From the NCBI GenBank assembly GCA_024220505.1, contig JAKZZE010000007.1:1240001-1304000 (forward strand): DNA of 64,000 bases, written 5' to 3'. Of this stretch, positions 1 to 8,489 are shown piece after piece; position 1 is the stretch's first letter, and every line of letters starts with the position of its first letter. The DNA is from Rhizopus arrhizus (lineage: Eukaryota; Mucoromycota; Mucoromycetes; Mucorales; Rhizopodaceae). The position numbers were made by a program, and so were the translations under genes. Below the pieces are notes generated by a model. It saw nothing but the letters and a program-made list of their open reading frames with translations, was not told where the DNA came from and ran no database searches.

Positions 1-938
1 ATGTAAGCCAAAAATAACGTTTGGTTCTCTGGTAATTTCCCTCGATAGCCTTCTGTTTTTTGTATAAAAAGATATAAGGTTGTAACCGGACACAAGTCAG
101 AAGTATCGATAGTTCCTAGCGAGATTGTTTTCTGTTGAGCTTCTTTTGGCAGTCGACAGATTAAGGTTACCCCTTGAATCCTGCCATTTTCTGTTTGGAA
201 CAAGACATCTCTATGCTGGAGTCTACTGATGTCCGATTTTGGTCTCCACATGGTGAAAATTGAGAGTAATAATACTGTCTTGTATTGTAGTTCCATAATT
301 GTTAACCGGTCATTGTGCGCATATTTAGCCTTGATAAACTTCAGCAAAATATCTAAGTCCCATATTTCTATTTCCTCTCTTGTTGGAATCTGCACTCGCT
401 GTTTTTTGTGAGCTGTGAAAAAATCTTGGATAAGATGGTGTTGACCGATACTTGGTTTTGAGGGGTAGACTACATTAAACACAGATGCTATTGATGATCG
501 TATTCCGTTTAAATGAGACGTAGAATAATGGCGATTTTGTACCAAGTATTTTAGAACATTTCTTGGTGCGTATTCCAAATAGTTGATCGTTGGTGATTGT
601 TGACTGCACCAATTGGCCCACCTTTCCCAATTTCTATTATAATTGTTGATTGTCTCTTTTCGATGTTTGTGTTGAAGGTGATTAATGGTGGTTAGATCCA
701 GGTTTTGTTTTTCCATGGATTGTCTGATAATTTCCATGCGGCTAGCCGCCAAGTTTTTGAGATTTGGAATATCAGTGGTTTTCTCTTTGTCATCTTCAAA
801 ATCATTGGGTACCAATATTGTGTTGGCCAGAATGGAGTCACCAATATCGCTTCCTTCACCTTCTGCTTCTTGAACATTCTCAGTACTTGAGGAACTAATT
901 TCCATGGTGGATGTAGATACAACCCTGTTTTCGGCCAT
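1..938 (-). CDS. DIRS tyrosine recombinase (integrase), partial
   Basis: This frame is open from an ATG at 938-936 to the window edge. It overlaps the end of the RT gene by about 250 nt in the -1 frame. An acidic N-terminal stretch is followed by a helical SAM-like DNA-binding region (around INNYNRNWERWANW) and then the start of the catalytic domain. FTMWRPKSDISRL holds the first catalytic arginine, in the usual R-P-x-D-I/L setting. The remaining catalytic residues (HxxR and Tyr) would lie left of base 1. In DIRS elements this enzyme inserts a circular cDNA without making a target duplication. Translation could start at 938 or come from -1 frameshifting off the RT frame; the sequence does not decide. 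Confidence 0.85.
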   Translation of the reverse strand, partial: MAENRVVSTSTMEISSSSTENVQEAEGEGSDIGDSILANTILVPNDFEDDKEKTTDIPNLKNLAASRMEIIRQSMEKQNLDLTTINHLQHKHRKETINNYNRNWERWANWCSQQSPTINYLEYAPRNVLKYLVQNRHYSTSHLNGIRSSIASVFNVVYPSKPSIGQHHLIQDFFTAHKKQRVQIPTREEIEIWDLDILLKFIKAKYAHNDRLTIMELQYKTVLLLSIFTMWRPKSDISRLQHRDVLFQTENGRIQGVTLICRLPKEAQQKTISLGTIDTSDLCPVTTLYLFIQKTEGYRGKLPENQTLFLAY

Positions 939-2644
939 TGTTGTTTGAAAGCATCTATTTGCATTGCTGCTGGGTCCGGCCTGATACTCCAGTACTTCGG
1001 CAGAAGATGATTGTGGTGAGCTGCGAATGCATCGATCATCAATGGACCCCACTTGCGTTGAATTTGATTGAATATGGACCTTGGCAATGTCCATTCGTAT
1101 AGCGGTTTTTGCATTCTGCTTAATTGATCTGCTCTGATGTTGTTGATCCCCGGGATATGGACACATTGTAATCGTATTTTGAACTGGTTGAGAATTGTAT
1201 GAATTTTCAGAGCTAAATCCTGTAAAGTCGGAGATGCTGTTCCTCCTGCCTTCATCACGTATTTGATTGCCGTCGTGTTGTCCGAAAATATCCTTATGGG
1301 ATTGTTTTGATATTTTTTTGCGTGAAGTTGCAGGGCTATCAATACTGTCTGTAGTTCTCTTACGTTTATTGACGTTGATTTCTCTTCTTGGGTCCAAAAC
1401 CCGTAGGTCTCTGTTTCGACGCTGCTTATTCCGTACCCACTGTCGGATGCGTCCACGTATATATCCACTGCTGGCGGTGTACTGAAGTCTTCTTTGTGGA
1501 TTGGCAATCCATTGTTGGTTCCTGAAAATTCTTCCCACCATTCCAGATCTTCTAAGCTTCTTCTTGTTAGGTGACACGGACCTTCCCAATTTTGATGTTG
1601 GATGTGAAGACTCCGTGCTAAATCTCTTTGAAGGAAACGGAGGTGGAGTAGAGCTTCGTCTATTGCAGGTATGACTGCAGTCATCTTTCCTATAAGACTC
1701 GCAATCCATCGACATGAGAAGGTCGTGGTTGATTTCTTCACTTGTCTTATTCGACTTATTATTTTCTTCAATTTTTGTTGAGGTAGTTCGATTGTCATCG
1801 TTGAAGTGTTGAATTGAAAACCTAAGAATTCTTGGAGTCTTTGTGGTTGTAGGTTGCTTTTCTTGTAGTTGATAAGAAAACCTAGGTTCTTCAGATGTTC
1901 TAAGGTTTCCGCGACATTCGTATGCATCTCCTTCTTTGATTTCGCCACTAAACATATGTCGTCTAAGTAGTAAACCAATCTGATTCCTTTCTTTCTCAAT
2001 GGTTCTACCGCATAACGCATTAGTTTGGAAAATATCCGGGGAGCTACACTTAGACCAAATGCAAGGGATTTGTATTGGTATACCGTATCTTGGTGTAGGA
2101 AGGTAAGAAAAGGTCTGGATTGGTGGTGTAGTGGAACAACTACATATGCGTCTTTCAAGTCTATTTTGCATATCAAATTGTCCTTCTCCAATACTGATCT
2201 CAACGCTGGTATTCCTTCCATCTTGAAATGGTGGCATTGTACAAATTTGTTCAATGGTCTGCAGTCTAGGATAGGTCGTCTTTTGGTTTCTTCCTGGATT
2301 GTGAAGAAGTTTGACAGATATTCTTTGCTCTGAGAAGGTGATCTCTCTATTATCCCTGCTGCTAAGAATTTTGTCACTGCTTGGTCCACTGCCAATCGGT
2401 CTTCCAATGACTTGGGTTTCATGGGGTGATATCTCCATGATCGTGGGGTAGAATTCCACTGAATTTTGTATCCCTCTTGAATTACCGCCAATGGCCAGGG
2501 GTGGTTGATATGGGATTTCCAATACTGGCTGAATGATTGGAGTCGACCCCCTGGTAATATCCCATCTTCCGGTATTTCGTAGTGGCGGTTTTGAGGTACC
2601 TGGAATTTTCCCGTAGAAGATGGGGGAGCTACTCTCTTGCTCAT
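692..2644 (-). CDS. DIRS reverse transcriptase / RNase H / methyltransferase-like polyprotein
   Basis: A 650-residue intact ORF. The RT domain spans about residues 55-320, with IDLKDAY (D162) and the catalytic YLDD box at 226-229. An RNase H domain follows, with D398 (YVDAS), E430 (NVREL), D455 (FSDN) and a final D near 506 (IRADQLSR). The C-terminus (about 530-640) matches the Dam-like methyltransferase region known in DIRS elements. Its DPPY-equivalent box reads HPPW at 578-581, which makes activity doubtful. The start codon overlaps the gag stop as ATGA, which suggests termination-reinitiation. The 3' end overlaps the recombinase frame. Confidence 0.9.
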   Translation of the reverse strand: MSKRVAPPSSTGKFQVPQNRHYEIPEDGILPGGRLQSFSQYWKSHINHPWPLAVIQEGYKIQWNSTPRSWRYHPMKPKSLEDRLAVDQAVTKFLAAGIIERSPSQSKEYLSNFFTIQEETKRRPILDCRPLNKFVQCHHFKMEGIPALRSVLEKDNLICKIDLKDAYVVVPLHHQSRPFLTFLHQDTVYQYKSLAFGLSVAPRIFSKLMRYAVEPLRKKGIRLVYYLDDICLVAKSKKEMHTNVAETLEHLKNLGFLINYKKSNLQPQRLQEFLGFQFNTSTMTIELPQQKLKKIISRIRQVKKSTTTFSCRWIASLIGKMTAVIPAIDEALLHLRFLQRDLARSLHIQHQNWEGPCHLTRRSLEDLEWWEEFSGTNNGLPIHKEDFSTPPAVDIYVDASDSGYGISSVETETYGFWTQEEKSTSINVRELQTVLIALQLHAKKYQNNPIRIFSDNTTAIKYVMKAGGTASPTLQDLALKIHTILNQFKIRLQCVHIPGINNIRADQLSRMQKPLYEWTLPRSIFNQIQRKWGPLMIDAFAAHHNHLLPKYWSIRPDPAAMQIDAFKQQWPKTGLYLHPPWKLVPQVLRMFKKQKVKEAILVTPFWPTQYWYPMILKMTKRKPLIFQISKTWRLAAWKLSDNPWKNKTWI

Positions 2645-3462
2645 TGTTGTTGAGGTGGTTGCGAGGGCGGTCGTTGTTGGGTGTTGGCGTTCGGTTGGAA
2701 CTGGGTGGTGTTGCCTCTCCCAAAAAAAGATCGTTTGCCTTGGAGTTGTCTAAAGTTACCTCTTGATTGTCCCCTAAAGTTGAAGTTACCTCCTCTAGAA
2801 TTAAATCCTCCTCGATTGTAGTTGTTGGTTCCTCGAGTATTGCCTCTGAGAAGGGATTGTTCGAAGCGTGCTTTGTGAACCTGTTCGACAATTTCGGGAG
2901 AGAATGCCAATGTTTTATCGGTTTCTTCTTCTTCTCCGAGATGTCTGACACTGGCTGGGAGGTGTAAGGCTTTTGTTGCAATTTCCTTTGCTTCTTGATC
3001 AATGAATTTTGCATTCGCATATGTAAAAATTGCCAATCGTCTAGCTTTCTCCAATACGTTTGCGAAGATACTGTCTTCGGTACCAATGAGGCTTTGGAGT
3101 TCTTCAAAGATCTCTGTTGCAGCTGCTCCGGCTGTTCTAAGTTTGTCAGAATGTTTGTAGTAACTGGAGATAACTTGGTAGCTGTCAAGATTTTCTCGCT
3201 TGAGATCGGCATGGAAACATTTATTGATTGTTTCTGCGGACGTCCATTGGGTCTTTTGGTATTTGGGTAGGGACCTTTGGTACTTCTTGAACCGTTGATG
3301 GAAGTCAGTCTTGGAAGTGTTGTCCAAGTCCTCGAGAATTTCTTCTGGGATTTCGAACTCTCTTTCATAGGCTTCATCTTCGATTCGGGCTCTTTGTTTA
3401 AATTCTCTATAGAGTTGTTCTTTTTGCTCTTCAGAGAGTTGGATGTTATTGTTATCATTCAT
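2641..3462 (-). CDS. DIRS gag-like protein
   Basis: A 273-residue ORF directly upstream of the RT gene. The N-terminus is charged and predicted helical, with runs of acidic residues. The middle is helical, and the C-terminus is low-complexity RGG/NFRG/Q-rich (GFNSRGGNFNFRGQSRGNF), typical of an RNA-binding tail. No CCHC zinc knuckle is present, as is usual for DIRS gag. The assignment rests on position and composition, because gag sequences diverge quickly. Its TGA stop overlaps the downstream ATG. Confidence 0.75.
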   Translation of the reverse strand: MNDNNNIQLSEEQKEQLYREFKQRARIEDEAYEREFEIPEEILEDLDNTSKTDFHQRFKKYQRSLPKYQKTQWTSAETINKCFHADLKRENLDSYQVISSYYKHSDKLRTAGAAATEIFEELQSLIGTEDSIFANVLEKARRLAIFTYANAKFIDQEAKEIATKALHLPASVRHLGEEEETDKTLAFSPEIVEQVHKARFEQSLLRGNTRGTNNYNRGGFNSRGGNFNFRGQSRGNFRQLQGKRSFFGRGNTTQFQPNANTQQRPPSQPPQQQ

Positions 3463-3480
3463 GATTTTGTACCACGGTGC

Positions 3481-3888
3481 GCGGCTTAGAAAGTTATAAA
3501 GAAGACATAGTATACATTTTAGTTTATTATATAAGAAAAATTTTCAAATAAAAAAGCGCGGCTCGGAGAGTCCTTTACCATATCTGGAGTCCGAACGGAG
3601 GCAACAAGTATTGGAGTAGGAACGACCTGCAATGTTTGATTTTTTATTTTTTTTGTTCACGAATTTTTTTGTCAGAAGTTTACGAAAAATTTCCGGAAAA
3701 AGTGTACATAGAGTCGAGCCCTGAATCAATCATGTTTTAAGGTACAATTAAGAATGAATTTTTATTTGCCGAGTTTCTTTTTTTAGAAATTAATTGTTAC
3801 CTAAATTGAGACGGCTGGAATTTTTTTTTGGACGGTCTGAGGTTCAAAACAAGACGCTTCATTTTGGATGACATTAAAATAAAAACTA
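3481..3888. other. Intergenic stretch between DIRS copy and Tc1-like element
   Basis: No gene is supported. A short GC-richer block at about 3555-3630 (around GCGCGGCTCGGAGAGTCC) stands out from AT-rich surroundings. It could belong to the DIRS leader or terminal repeat. A 61-codon minus-strand frame here has no recognisable content. The TA at 3887-3888 is the target dinucleotide of the next element. Confidence 0.4.
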
Positions 3889-4050
3889 TTGTATTTTTCA
3901 GCAATTAAGAGACAGTCTCAGAGAAAATAAGAGAAAATTATTGGATAAAATAAGAGAAAATTTTAGATCAATTAAGAGAAAACTGACCAATAAATAAGAG
4001 AAAAACTCAGGAAAAATTAAGAGAAAAAAAAAGGGCAATTAGTAGAAAGC
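3889..4050. repeat. Left terminal inverted repeat of the first Tc1-like element
   Basis: This is the reverse complement of 5480-5640 with a single-base length difference in an A run. It contains about six spaced copies of a TAAGAGAAAA-like motif, which are likely subterminal transposase-binding sites (inference). Confidence 0.93.
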
Positions 4051-4070
4051 TTATTTATGCTTTAATCTCA

Positions 4071-5453
4071 TTATAAGTTTTTCTCCAGTGCTAAGCACTT
4101 TTCAAAGAATCCGAGGGAATGGTGGATCCAGCCTTGGCAGTCTTTCTTGGTTACCTTGGAGCAGGCATCCATGATTCTGGGTGTGAGTGTCTCACCAGTT
4201 TCAAAAGGCTTTCTTTTGACACCATACTTCACCTTCGACCAGAATAGCTCAATTGGGTTTAGGAATGGTGAGTATGGTGGAAGATATACACACTTATAGC
4301 CTCTGCTTTCTATCAGATTTCTTACTGTAGCTGGCTTATGTATGGGAGCATTGTCCATTACCAAATAAAAGCCCTTCATGTTGTTTCGGTCAAGAACATC
4401 CATCACATTACTCAAGTAATTTAGATAATGCTCAGCCCTTGTTCCAACTTTGGCTGTTGTTGTAACAACTTTACCATCTATTCTTCTCTTCTTAGCTCCC
4501 GAAACCATTATTGGCTTTCTCAAAGAAATGTCAATAATGCCGGCACTTGAGATGGCACCAAGGATGGTTATTGTAGTGCCTTTTGAAGCAGGGACAGTTG
4601 TCTTAGCAGGTGCTCCCTTCTTAGACCAGCCACGAGTGCGTGTCATGTGTAGATTGAATCCTGCTTCATCCAAAAATACGCAGTTGTTCTCAAAGTCCAT
4701 TTCTTTATCAGCTAGCCATTGAAGGATGGTCTCCTTTCTCTTCTTCAAAGTTTCTTCTGAATTTCTAGCAACTGAAATCTTCTCCAACTTCTTCATAGAT
4801 AGTGCACAGCTGGTCCTAAGATGTCTATATACTGCAGATGGGCTTACAGAGAGACTTGGAAACTCTATGAGCAACAACTCGTGTATTCCAGCTACAGTTG
4901 TAGTTGAATGCTCATCAACAAGGTCGATAATAAACTTTGAGTGCTTCTCAGTAAGCTCAGAGACAGTTCCCATTCTGCGTCCTCTTTTCTTCTGTTGAGG
5001 TACCTCCCCAGTTTTCTGCCACTGCGATTTGAAACGGTAGGCTGATTTTTCATTTATTCCTGTCCTTAAAGCTGCATCCTTTATAGGTACCTGTTCAACT
5101 AACAGAGCAATAAGCTTGTTAATATCCTGCTGAGTGTATACACGTCTAGCATTGCTAGCATCGTCTTTTTTTTCAGTCAGATCTCTGAGAGGCTTCTCTT
5201 CATTCAAATCACTCTCACTACGCTGCACATCAGCTTCCTTTTCCTCCTCGTCCGAGCTATTACTGGCCTCATCGTCCTCGTGCTCTTTCTTCAGCTCCAT
5301 CGTCGCATCTTCATCTAACTCCATGGCTGATGCAGTGATGTTATACTCCCATTTCTTTCTCATCATCGACATTACACTGACAATAATCTCGGGTACAGCT
5401 TCAATATCTTCGTCGTGTAGAGAGATCTCGTTCATATCATAGTCAATATCCAT
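4071..5453 (-). CDS. Tc1/mariner-IS630-like transposase (DD34E)
   Basis: A 460-residue intact ORF. The first 130 residues are acidic and variable. Next comes a helix-turn-helix region (VKDAALRTGINEKSAYRFK-type, about residues 135-165) with a basic GRRMG AT-hook-like stretch. The DDE catalytic domain is complete: CVFLDEAGF (first D), YLVMDNAPIH (second D) and NPIELFW (E), with 34 residues between the second D and the E. It sits between matching terminal repeats, so it is this element's own enzyme. It is related to, but clearly diverged from, the transposase at 5988-7310. Confidence 0.93.
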   Translation of the reverse strand: MDIDYDMNEISLHDEDIEAVPEIIVSVMSMMRKKWEYNITASAMELDEDATMELKKEHEDDEASNSSDEEEKEADVQRSESDLNEEKPLRDLTEKKDDASNARRVYTQQDINKLIALLVEQVPIKDAALRTGINEKSAYRFKSQWQKTGEVPQQKKRGRRMGTVSELTEKHSKFIIDLVDEHSTTTVAGIHELLLIEFPSLSVSPSAVYRHLRTSCALSMKKLEKISVARNSEETLKKRKETILQWLADKEMDFENNCVFLDEAGFNLHMTRTRGWSKKGAPAKTTVPASKGTTITILGAISSAGIIDISLRKPIMVSGAKKRRIDGKVVTTTAKVGTRAEHYLNYLSNVMDVLDRNNMKGFYLVMDNAPIHKPATVRNLIESRGYKCVYLPPYSPFLNPIELFWSKVKYGVKRKPFETGETLTPRIMDACSKVTKKDCQGWIHHSLGFFEKCLALEKNL

Positions 5454-5479
5454 TTTTTGTTAATAATTGTGAGAAAAGT

Positions 5480-5640
5480 GCTTTCTACTAATTGCCCTTT
5501 TTTTTCTCTTAATTTTTCCTGAGTTTTTCTCTTATTTATTGGTCAGTTTTCTCTTAATTGATCTAAAATTTTCTCTTATTTTATCCAATAATTTTCTCTT
5601 ATTTTCTCTGAGACTGTCTCTTAATTGCTGAAAAATACAA
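5480..5640. repeat. Right terminal inverted repeat of the first Tc1-like element
   Basis: Partner of 3889-4050, with the same internal series of TTTTCTCTTA motifs in inverse orientation. It ends next to TA at 5641-5642. Confidence 0.93.
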
Positions 5641-5797
5641 TATGAAATATGATTAAAGTCAGCGAAAATAATAGTAATAAAATAAATTCAAATAATATAA
5701 TACATAATTGATCTTCTATAAGCGAGGGCAGTAAAAAGAAAAGGGATGGTGGGGGGGGGGAGAATCCTATCTCATAACCTTTATTTTTGTCTAAATA

Positions 5798-5932
5798 CAC
5801 TATTTTCAGAAATTATTCGCCAAACTTTTGAAAAAATTAGCTGAATTTAAAAAATACAATTAGCCATTTTCCTGAGGCAATCTTAGCCAAAAAATAAAAA
5901 TCCTTTTAGCCAAATTCAGCATATAAATTAGC
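5798..5932. repeat. Left terminal inverted repeat of the second Tc1-like element
   Basis: The reverse complement is found as 11770-11888 followed by 7345-7360 once the DIRS insertion is removed. Several TTAGCC/GGCTAA motifs recur inside it (TTAGCCATTTTCC, TTAGCCAAAAAA, TTTAGCCAAATT, ATTAGCC), probably transposase-binding repeats. Confidence 0.92.
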
Positions 5933-5987
5933 CATTTCGTAGTACACTTTCTTTACTGTTTCTTTTTACTTTGATTAATCCCTAGTT

Positions 5988-7310
5988 ATGAGTACTTTTG
6001 TATATGAAGACGGCCTTGGAAATTTTGTGGGAGAGAATGGAGAAGAAGCAATAATTACTGAAATGGAGGTTGACGATGAAACTTATCCACTAGACAGCGT
6101 TACAAACTATGATCAGTACATCGACTTGAAGCCTCCTGAGAAGCAAGTTATAAAAAAAGAAAAGATTGAGAGCGCTGGTGGAGTACTAGTCGAGGCTCAT
6201 TCAACAGGAAAAGGAAGACGTGCTTACAGAAAGTACTCAGACGAGGATAAAGAGTATTTCTTTGAGCTAGTTTATGAAAAGGGTTTGAAAGTAGCCGAAG
6301 CCGCAAGGAAGCTAGGTATGCCTACGCGGACTGCCCAGGGCTGGTACGATAGAGACCAAAAAGATCCACAAGATATTATTCAGCGAAAAGCTGCTAAGAA
6401 TCCTGTTGGAAGACCACCATCTTTAGGCGAGGAACACAGGGTATTTTTAGTTGATTACATTGATAAGAAGCCATCGTTAACATTAGATGAAATAATGGAC
6501 GGTTTATCAGCTCAATTTATGGACCTGAGCATCTCTAAAACTGCTGTATACAATTTCATGAAAGAAAAATGTAGAATCAGCTTGAAGAAGGCACACTTCC
6601 ATTCAGCGGAAAGAAACTCATCTGAGAACATCGAAAGAAGATACAAATGGATTAAAAGATGGATGGAGACTGATATGGACTATCTCAGTAATTGTATATT
6701 TATCGATGAAGCTGCTTTTCATATCAATATGAAGAGAAATGTAGCTTGGTCTAAGATAGGTAGTCGTGCCGAAGTAGTTATACCCAAGACAAGAGCAAAG
6801 ACTACGACCATACTTGGGGCAATTTCTCCATATGGAGTTATCAATGTGAAAGTGAGAAAGCCAAGAGCCGTTAAGCAAAATAAGAAGAGAAAATCAGGAG
6901 GCGGTAAAGCTGTAATCAACACTCAAAGTAGAGGTGGTACTGTTACAGGCCACTATTTCAATTTCATATGCGACACAATGGATATTTTAGACAAGCACGA
7001 GGAGTTCAAAGATTGCTACATAGTAATGGATAACGCGCCTATTCACAAGAACGCTGACATTGAAAAAGAGATTAACAGACGGGGATATGGTTGTGTATAT
7101 CTTCCTCCATATTCCCCTGAGCTAAATCCTATTGAGCAGTTTTGGTCTGTTTGTAAGAGCAAAATGAAAAGAGAAGAACTCTTGCAAGAAGAAACATTAT
7201 CCTCAAGAATACGAGATGCATGCAATAGTATTCTTTTGAGTGATCTTAAAGGATTTTGTAGATATTCCATGACAAGGTTTGAAGATTGCTTAAATAGAAG
7301 ACATATTTAA
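5988..7310 (+). CDS. Tc1/mariner-IS630-like transposase (DD34E)
   Basis: A 440-residue intact ORF. An acidic N-terminus is followed by a helix-turn-helix (KVAEAARKLGMPTRTAQGWY, about residues 98-118) and a GRPP AT-hook-like motif. The DDE domain has NCIFIDEAAF, YIVMDNAPIH and NPIEQFW, again with 34 residues between the second D and the E. The gene lies 55 bp inside the left TIR and is transcribed towards the disrupted right TIR. It shares domain order with the 4071-5453 enzyme but differs in most non-motif positions, so these are two families rather than two copies. Confidence 0.93.
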   Translation: MSTFVYEDGLGNFVGENGEEAIITEMEVDDETYPLDSVTNYDQYIDLKPPEKQVIKKEKIESAGGVLVEAHSTGKGRRAYRKYSDEDKEYFFELVYEKGLKVAEAARKLGMPTRTAQGWYDRDQKDPQDIIQRKAAKNPVGRPPSLGEEHRVFLVDYIDKKPSLTLDEIMDGLSAQFMDLSISKTAVYNFMKEKCRISLKKAHFHSAERNSSENIERRYKWIKRWMETDMDYLSNCIFIDEAAFHINMKRNVAWSKIGSRAEVVIPKTRAKTTTILGAISPYGVINVKVRKPRAVKQNKKRKSGGGKAVINTQSRGGTVTGHYFNFICDTMDILDKHEEFKDCYIVMDNAPIHKNADIEKEINRRGYGCVYLPPYSPELNPIEQFWSVCKSKMKREELLQEETLSSRIRDACNSILLSDLKGFCRYSMTRFEDCLNRRHI

Positions 7311-7407
7311 TAAAGAAAGAATTACACTTAATTAGCATAATTTAGCTAATTTATATGCTGATTCTAGGTCGAAAGAAATTTCTCGAAAGAATTTCTTGAG
7401 ACCGTCA

Positions 7408-7512
7408 GAACAAAATAGGAAATGTTATTATGCTAGAATCTTCTTGAAGCTTTATTTATAGCGAATTCAAAGATATATAAAGGAAATAAATCTAATCATT
7501 ATACTATCAATC
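7408..7512. repeat. DIRS left inverted terminal repeat (shared part)
   Basis: This is the exact-looking reverse complement of 11648-11752. The outer 47 bp (7361-7407) are not shared with the right end but are copied in the internal complementary region. Confidence 0.92.
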
Positions 7513-7580
7513 TTCTTTTTCGCTCGGTCATTACCAGCTTCCTTTATTCATTACACTTTATATAATTTCATTGTTACACC

Positions 7581-8489
7581 ATGTCATCTATCGAACAACA
7601 ACTCGCAGCCATGCAGGAACAAATGGCTACTCTCCAAGCACAACTGGCTCAAGTTGTCAATCCCACGCCAATGCAGTCCGTCGACGATGCTGCCCCGGCT
7701 ACGTTGCATTCCCTTAGTACACGCCCTCATTATGAGTGGACACCGTCCGAGACTCAGATTAATATTATGAATATGGATGTTCCAATCCATACATCAAAGC
7801 CAATGGCAACTGCCGACCGTAAGGCAATCATTGAAGCATATCCTCCTGTTGCCCAATTGGAATATCGTTCCCCTGCTACTATTCCTTCTGCTGAAAAAAA
7901 TATGAATAAGGGCCAAAAGATTGAAGACAATTCTCTCAAACATCTTCAATACCAGGCATCGGCTATCCTCCGCCCTCTAGATGTCCTCGCTCATGAAATG
8001 CTTGCTCAAGACCCTAACACTCCTCACTTGGAACGCTTCTGTACTATGTTAGCAGACGCGCGCAGCCTCGTGATTGACCTCTGCTCTACGATCACTCAAA
8101 CCCGTCTTAACATCGCCTACCGATCAGTCGATCCCTCTTTCTCGGTGAAGACGGAATCAGAGGTCGGATACATTGTACCTTTAGAAGAGTTTCAACAAAG
8201 TATCAGCCAACAAGCTGCTGCCAAGAAAGCTATTCGTGAGGCATCTGCTCTTCGACGTCCCCGTCGTCGTTTCCCAAATGGGACTCCCAATCCTGTATCT
8301 TTCTCGAATGGTTCTAATCAGCAGTTTTTTCGGCCAGGTCCACCCTCTCAGCAGGGTGGTTTCAGCAACAACAACAATATCAACAGCAGCAACAACTACA
8401 CCAACAACTACACCAGCAATGCCAACAACAGCAACAACAATTTTCAACAACGCAGCCACAAGAAGAACACCAACCCGTTTCGTCAGTAG
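7581..8489 (+). CDS. DIRS gag-like protein
   Basis: A 302-residue ORF with a good start context (ACCATGT). It opens with a heptad-like coiled coil (IEQQLAAMQEQMATLQAQL, about residues 4-24). A helical middle domain follows, then a basic RRPRRRF stretch at about 225, and a Gly/Asn/Ser-rich tail with long AAC runs. No zinc knuckle is present. Its role as the particle or RNA-binding protein is inferred from position. The Asn/Gln-rich 3' end (about 8360-8460) overlaps the RT frame in the -1 register, so the same repeat codes Asn runs in gag and Gln runs in RT. Confidence 0.78.
   Translation: MSSIEQQLAAMQEQMATLQAQLAQVVNPTPMQSVDDAAPATLHSLSTRPHYEWTPSETQINIMNMDVPIHTSKPMATADRKAIIEAYPPVAQLEYRSPATIPSAEKNMNKGQKIEDNSLKHLQYQASAILRPLDVLAHEMLAQDPNTPHLERFCTMLADARSLVIDLCSTITQTRLNIAYRSVDPSFSVKTESEVGYIVPLEEFQQSISQQAAAKKAIREASALRRPRRRFPNGTPNPVSFSNGSNQQFFRPGPPSQQGGFSNNNNINSSNNYTNNYTSNANNSNNNFQQRSHKKNTNPFRQ

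Larger units (their letters stand above)
1..3480 (-). mobile_element. DIRS-type tyrosine-recombinase retrotransposon (first copy, truncated by the window edge)
   Basis: Three overlapping minus-strand genes lie in DIRS order: gag (2641-3462), RT/RNase H/methyltransferase-like (692-2644) and tyrosine recombinase (938 to beyond base 1). No LTRs, aspartic protease or DDE integrase are seen, which fits DIRS elements rather than Gypsy or Copia. The gag stop and RT start share an ATGA overlap at 2641-2644. The recombinase frame is open at the window edge, so its 3' catalytic half, the internal complementary region and one terminus lie outside. The terminus upstream of gag was not found; 3480-3740 is a candidate for its leader. 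All visible frames are intact, so the copy may be young. It belongs to a different lineage from the DIRS element at 7361-11769. Confidence 0.88.
3889..5640 (-). mobile_element. Complete Tc1/mariner-like (DD34E) DNA transposon, 1752 bp
   Basis: The element is bounded by TA dinucleotides (3887-3888 and 5641-5642) and by long terminal inverted repeats: left 3889-4050 (162 bp), right 5480-5640 (161 bp). The arms appear identical apart from one A/T in a homopolymer. It encodes one intact transposase on the minus strand. Near-identical arms, an intact ORF and a clean TA duplication point to recent insertion and possible autonomy. The ends read TTGTATTTTTCAGCAATTAAG inwards. Confidence 0.93.

Noticed and set aside
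3546..3730. GC-richer block as a possible non-coding RNA gene
   Set aside because: No tRNA or rRNA features (no TTCGA arm, no conserved domain); more likely DIRS leader sequence.
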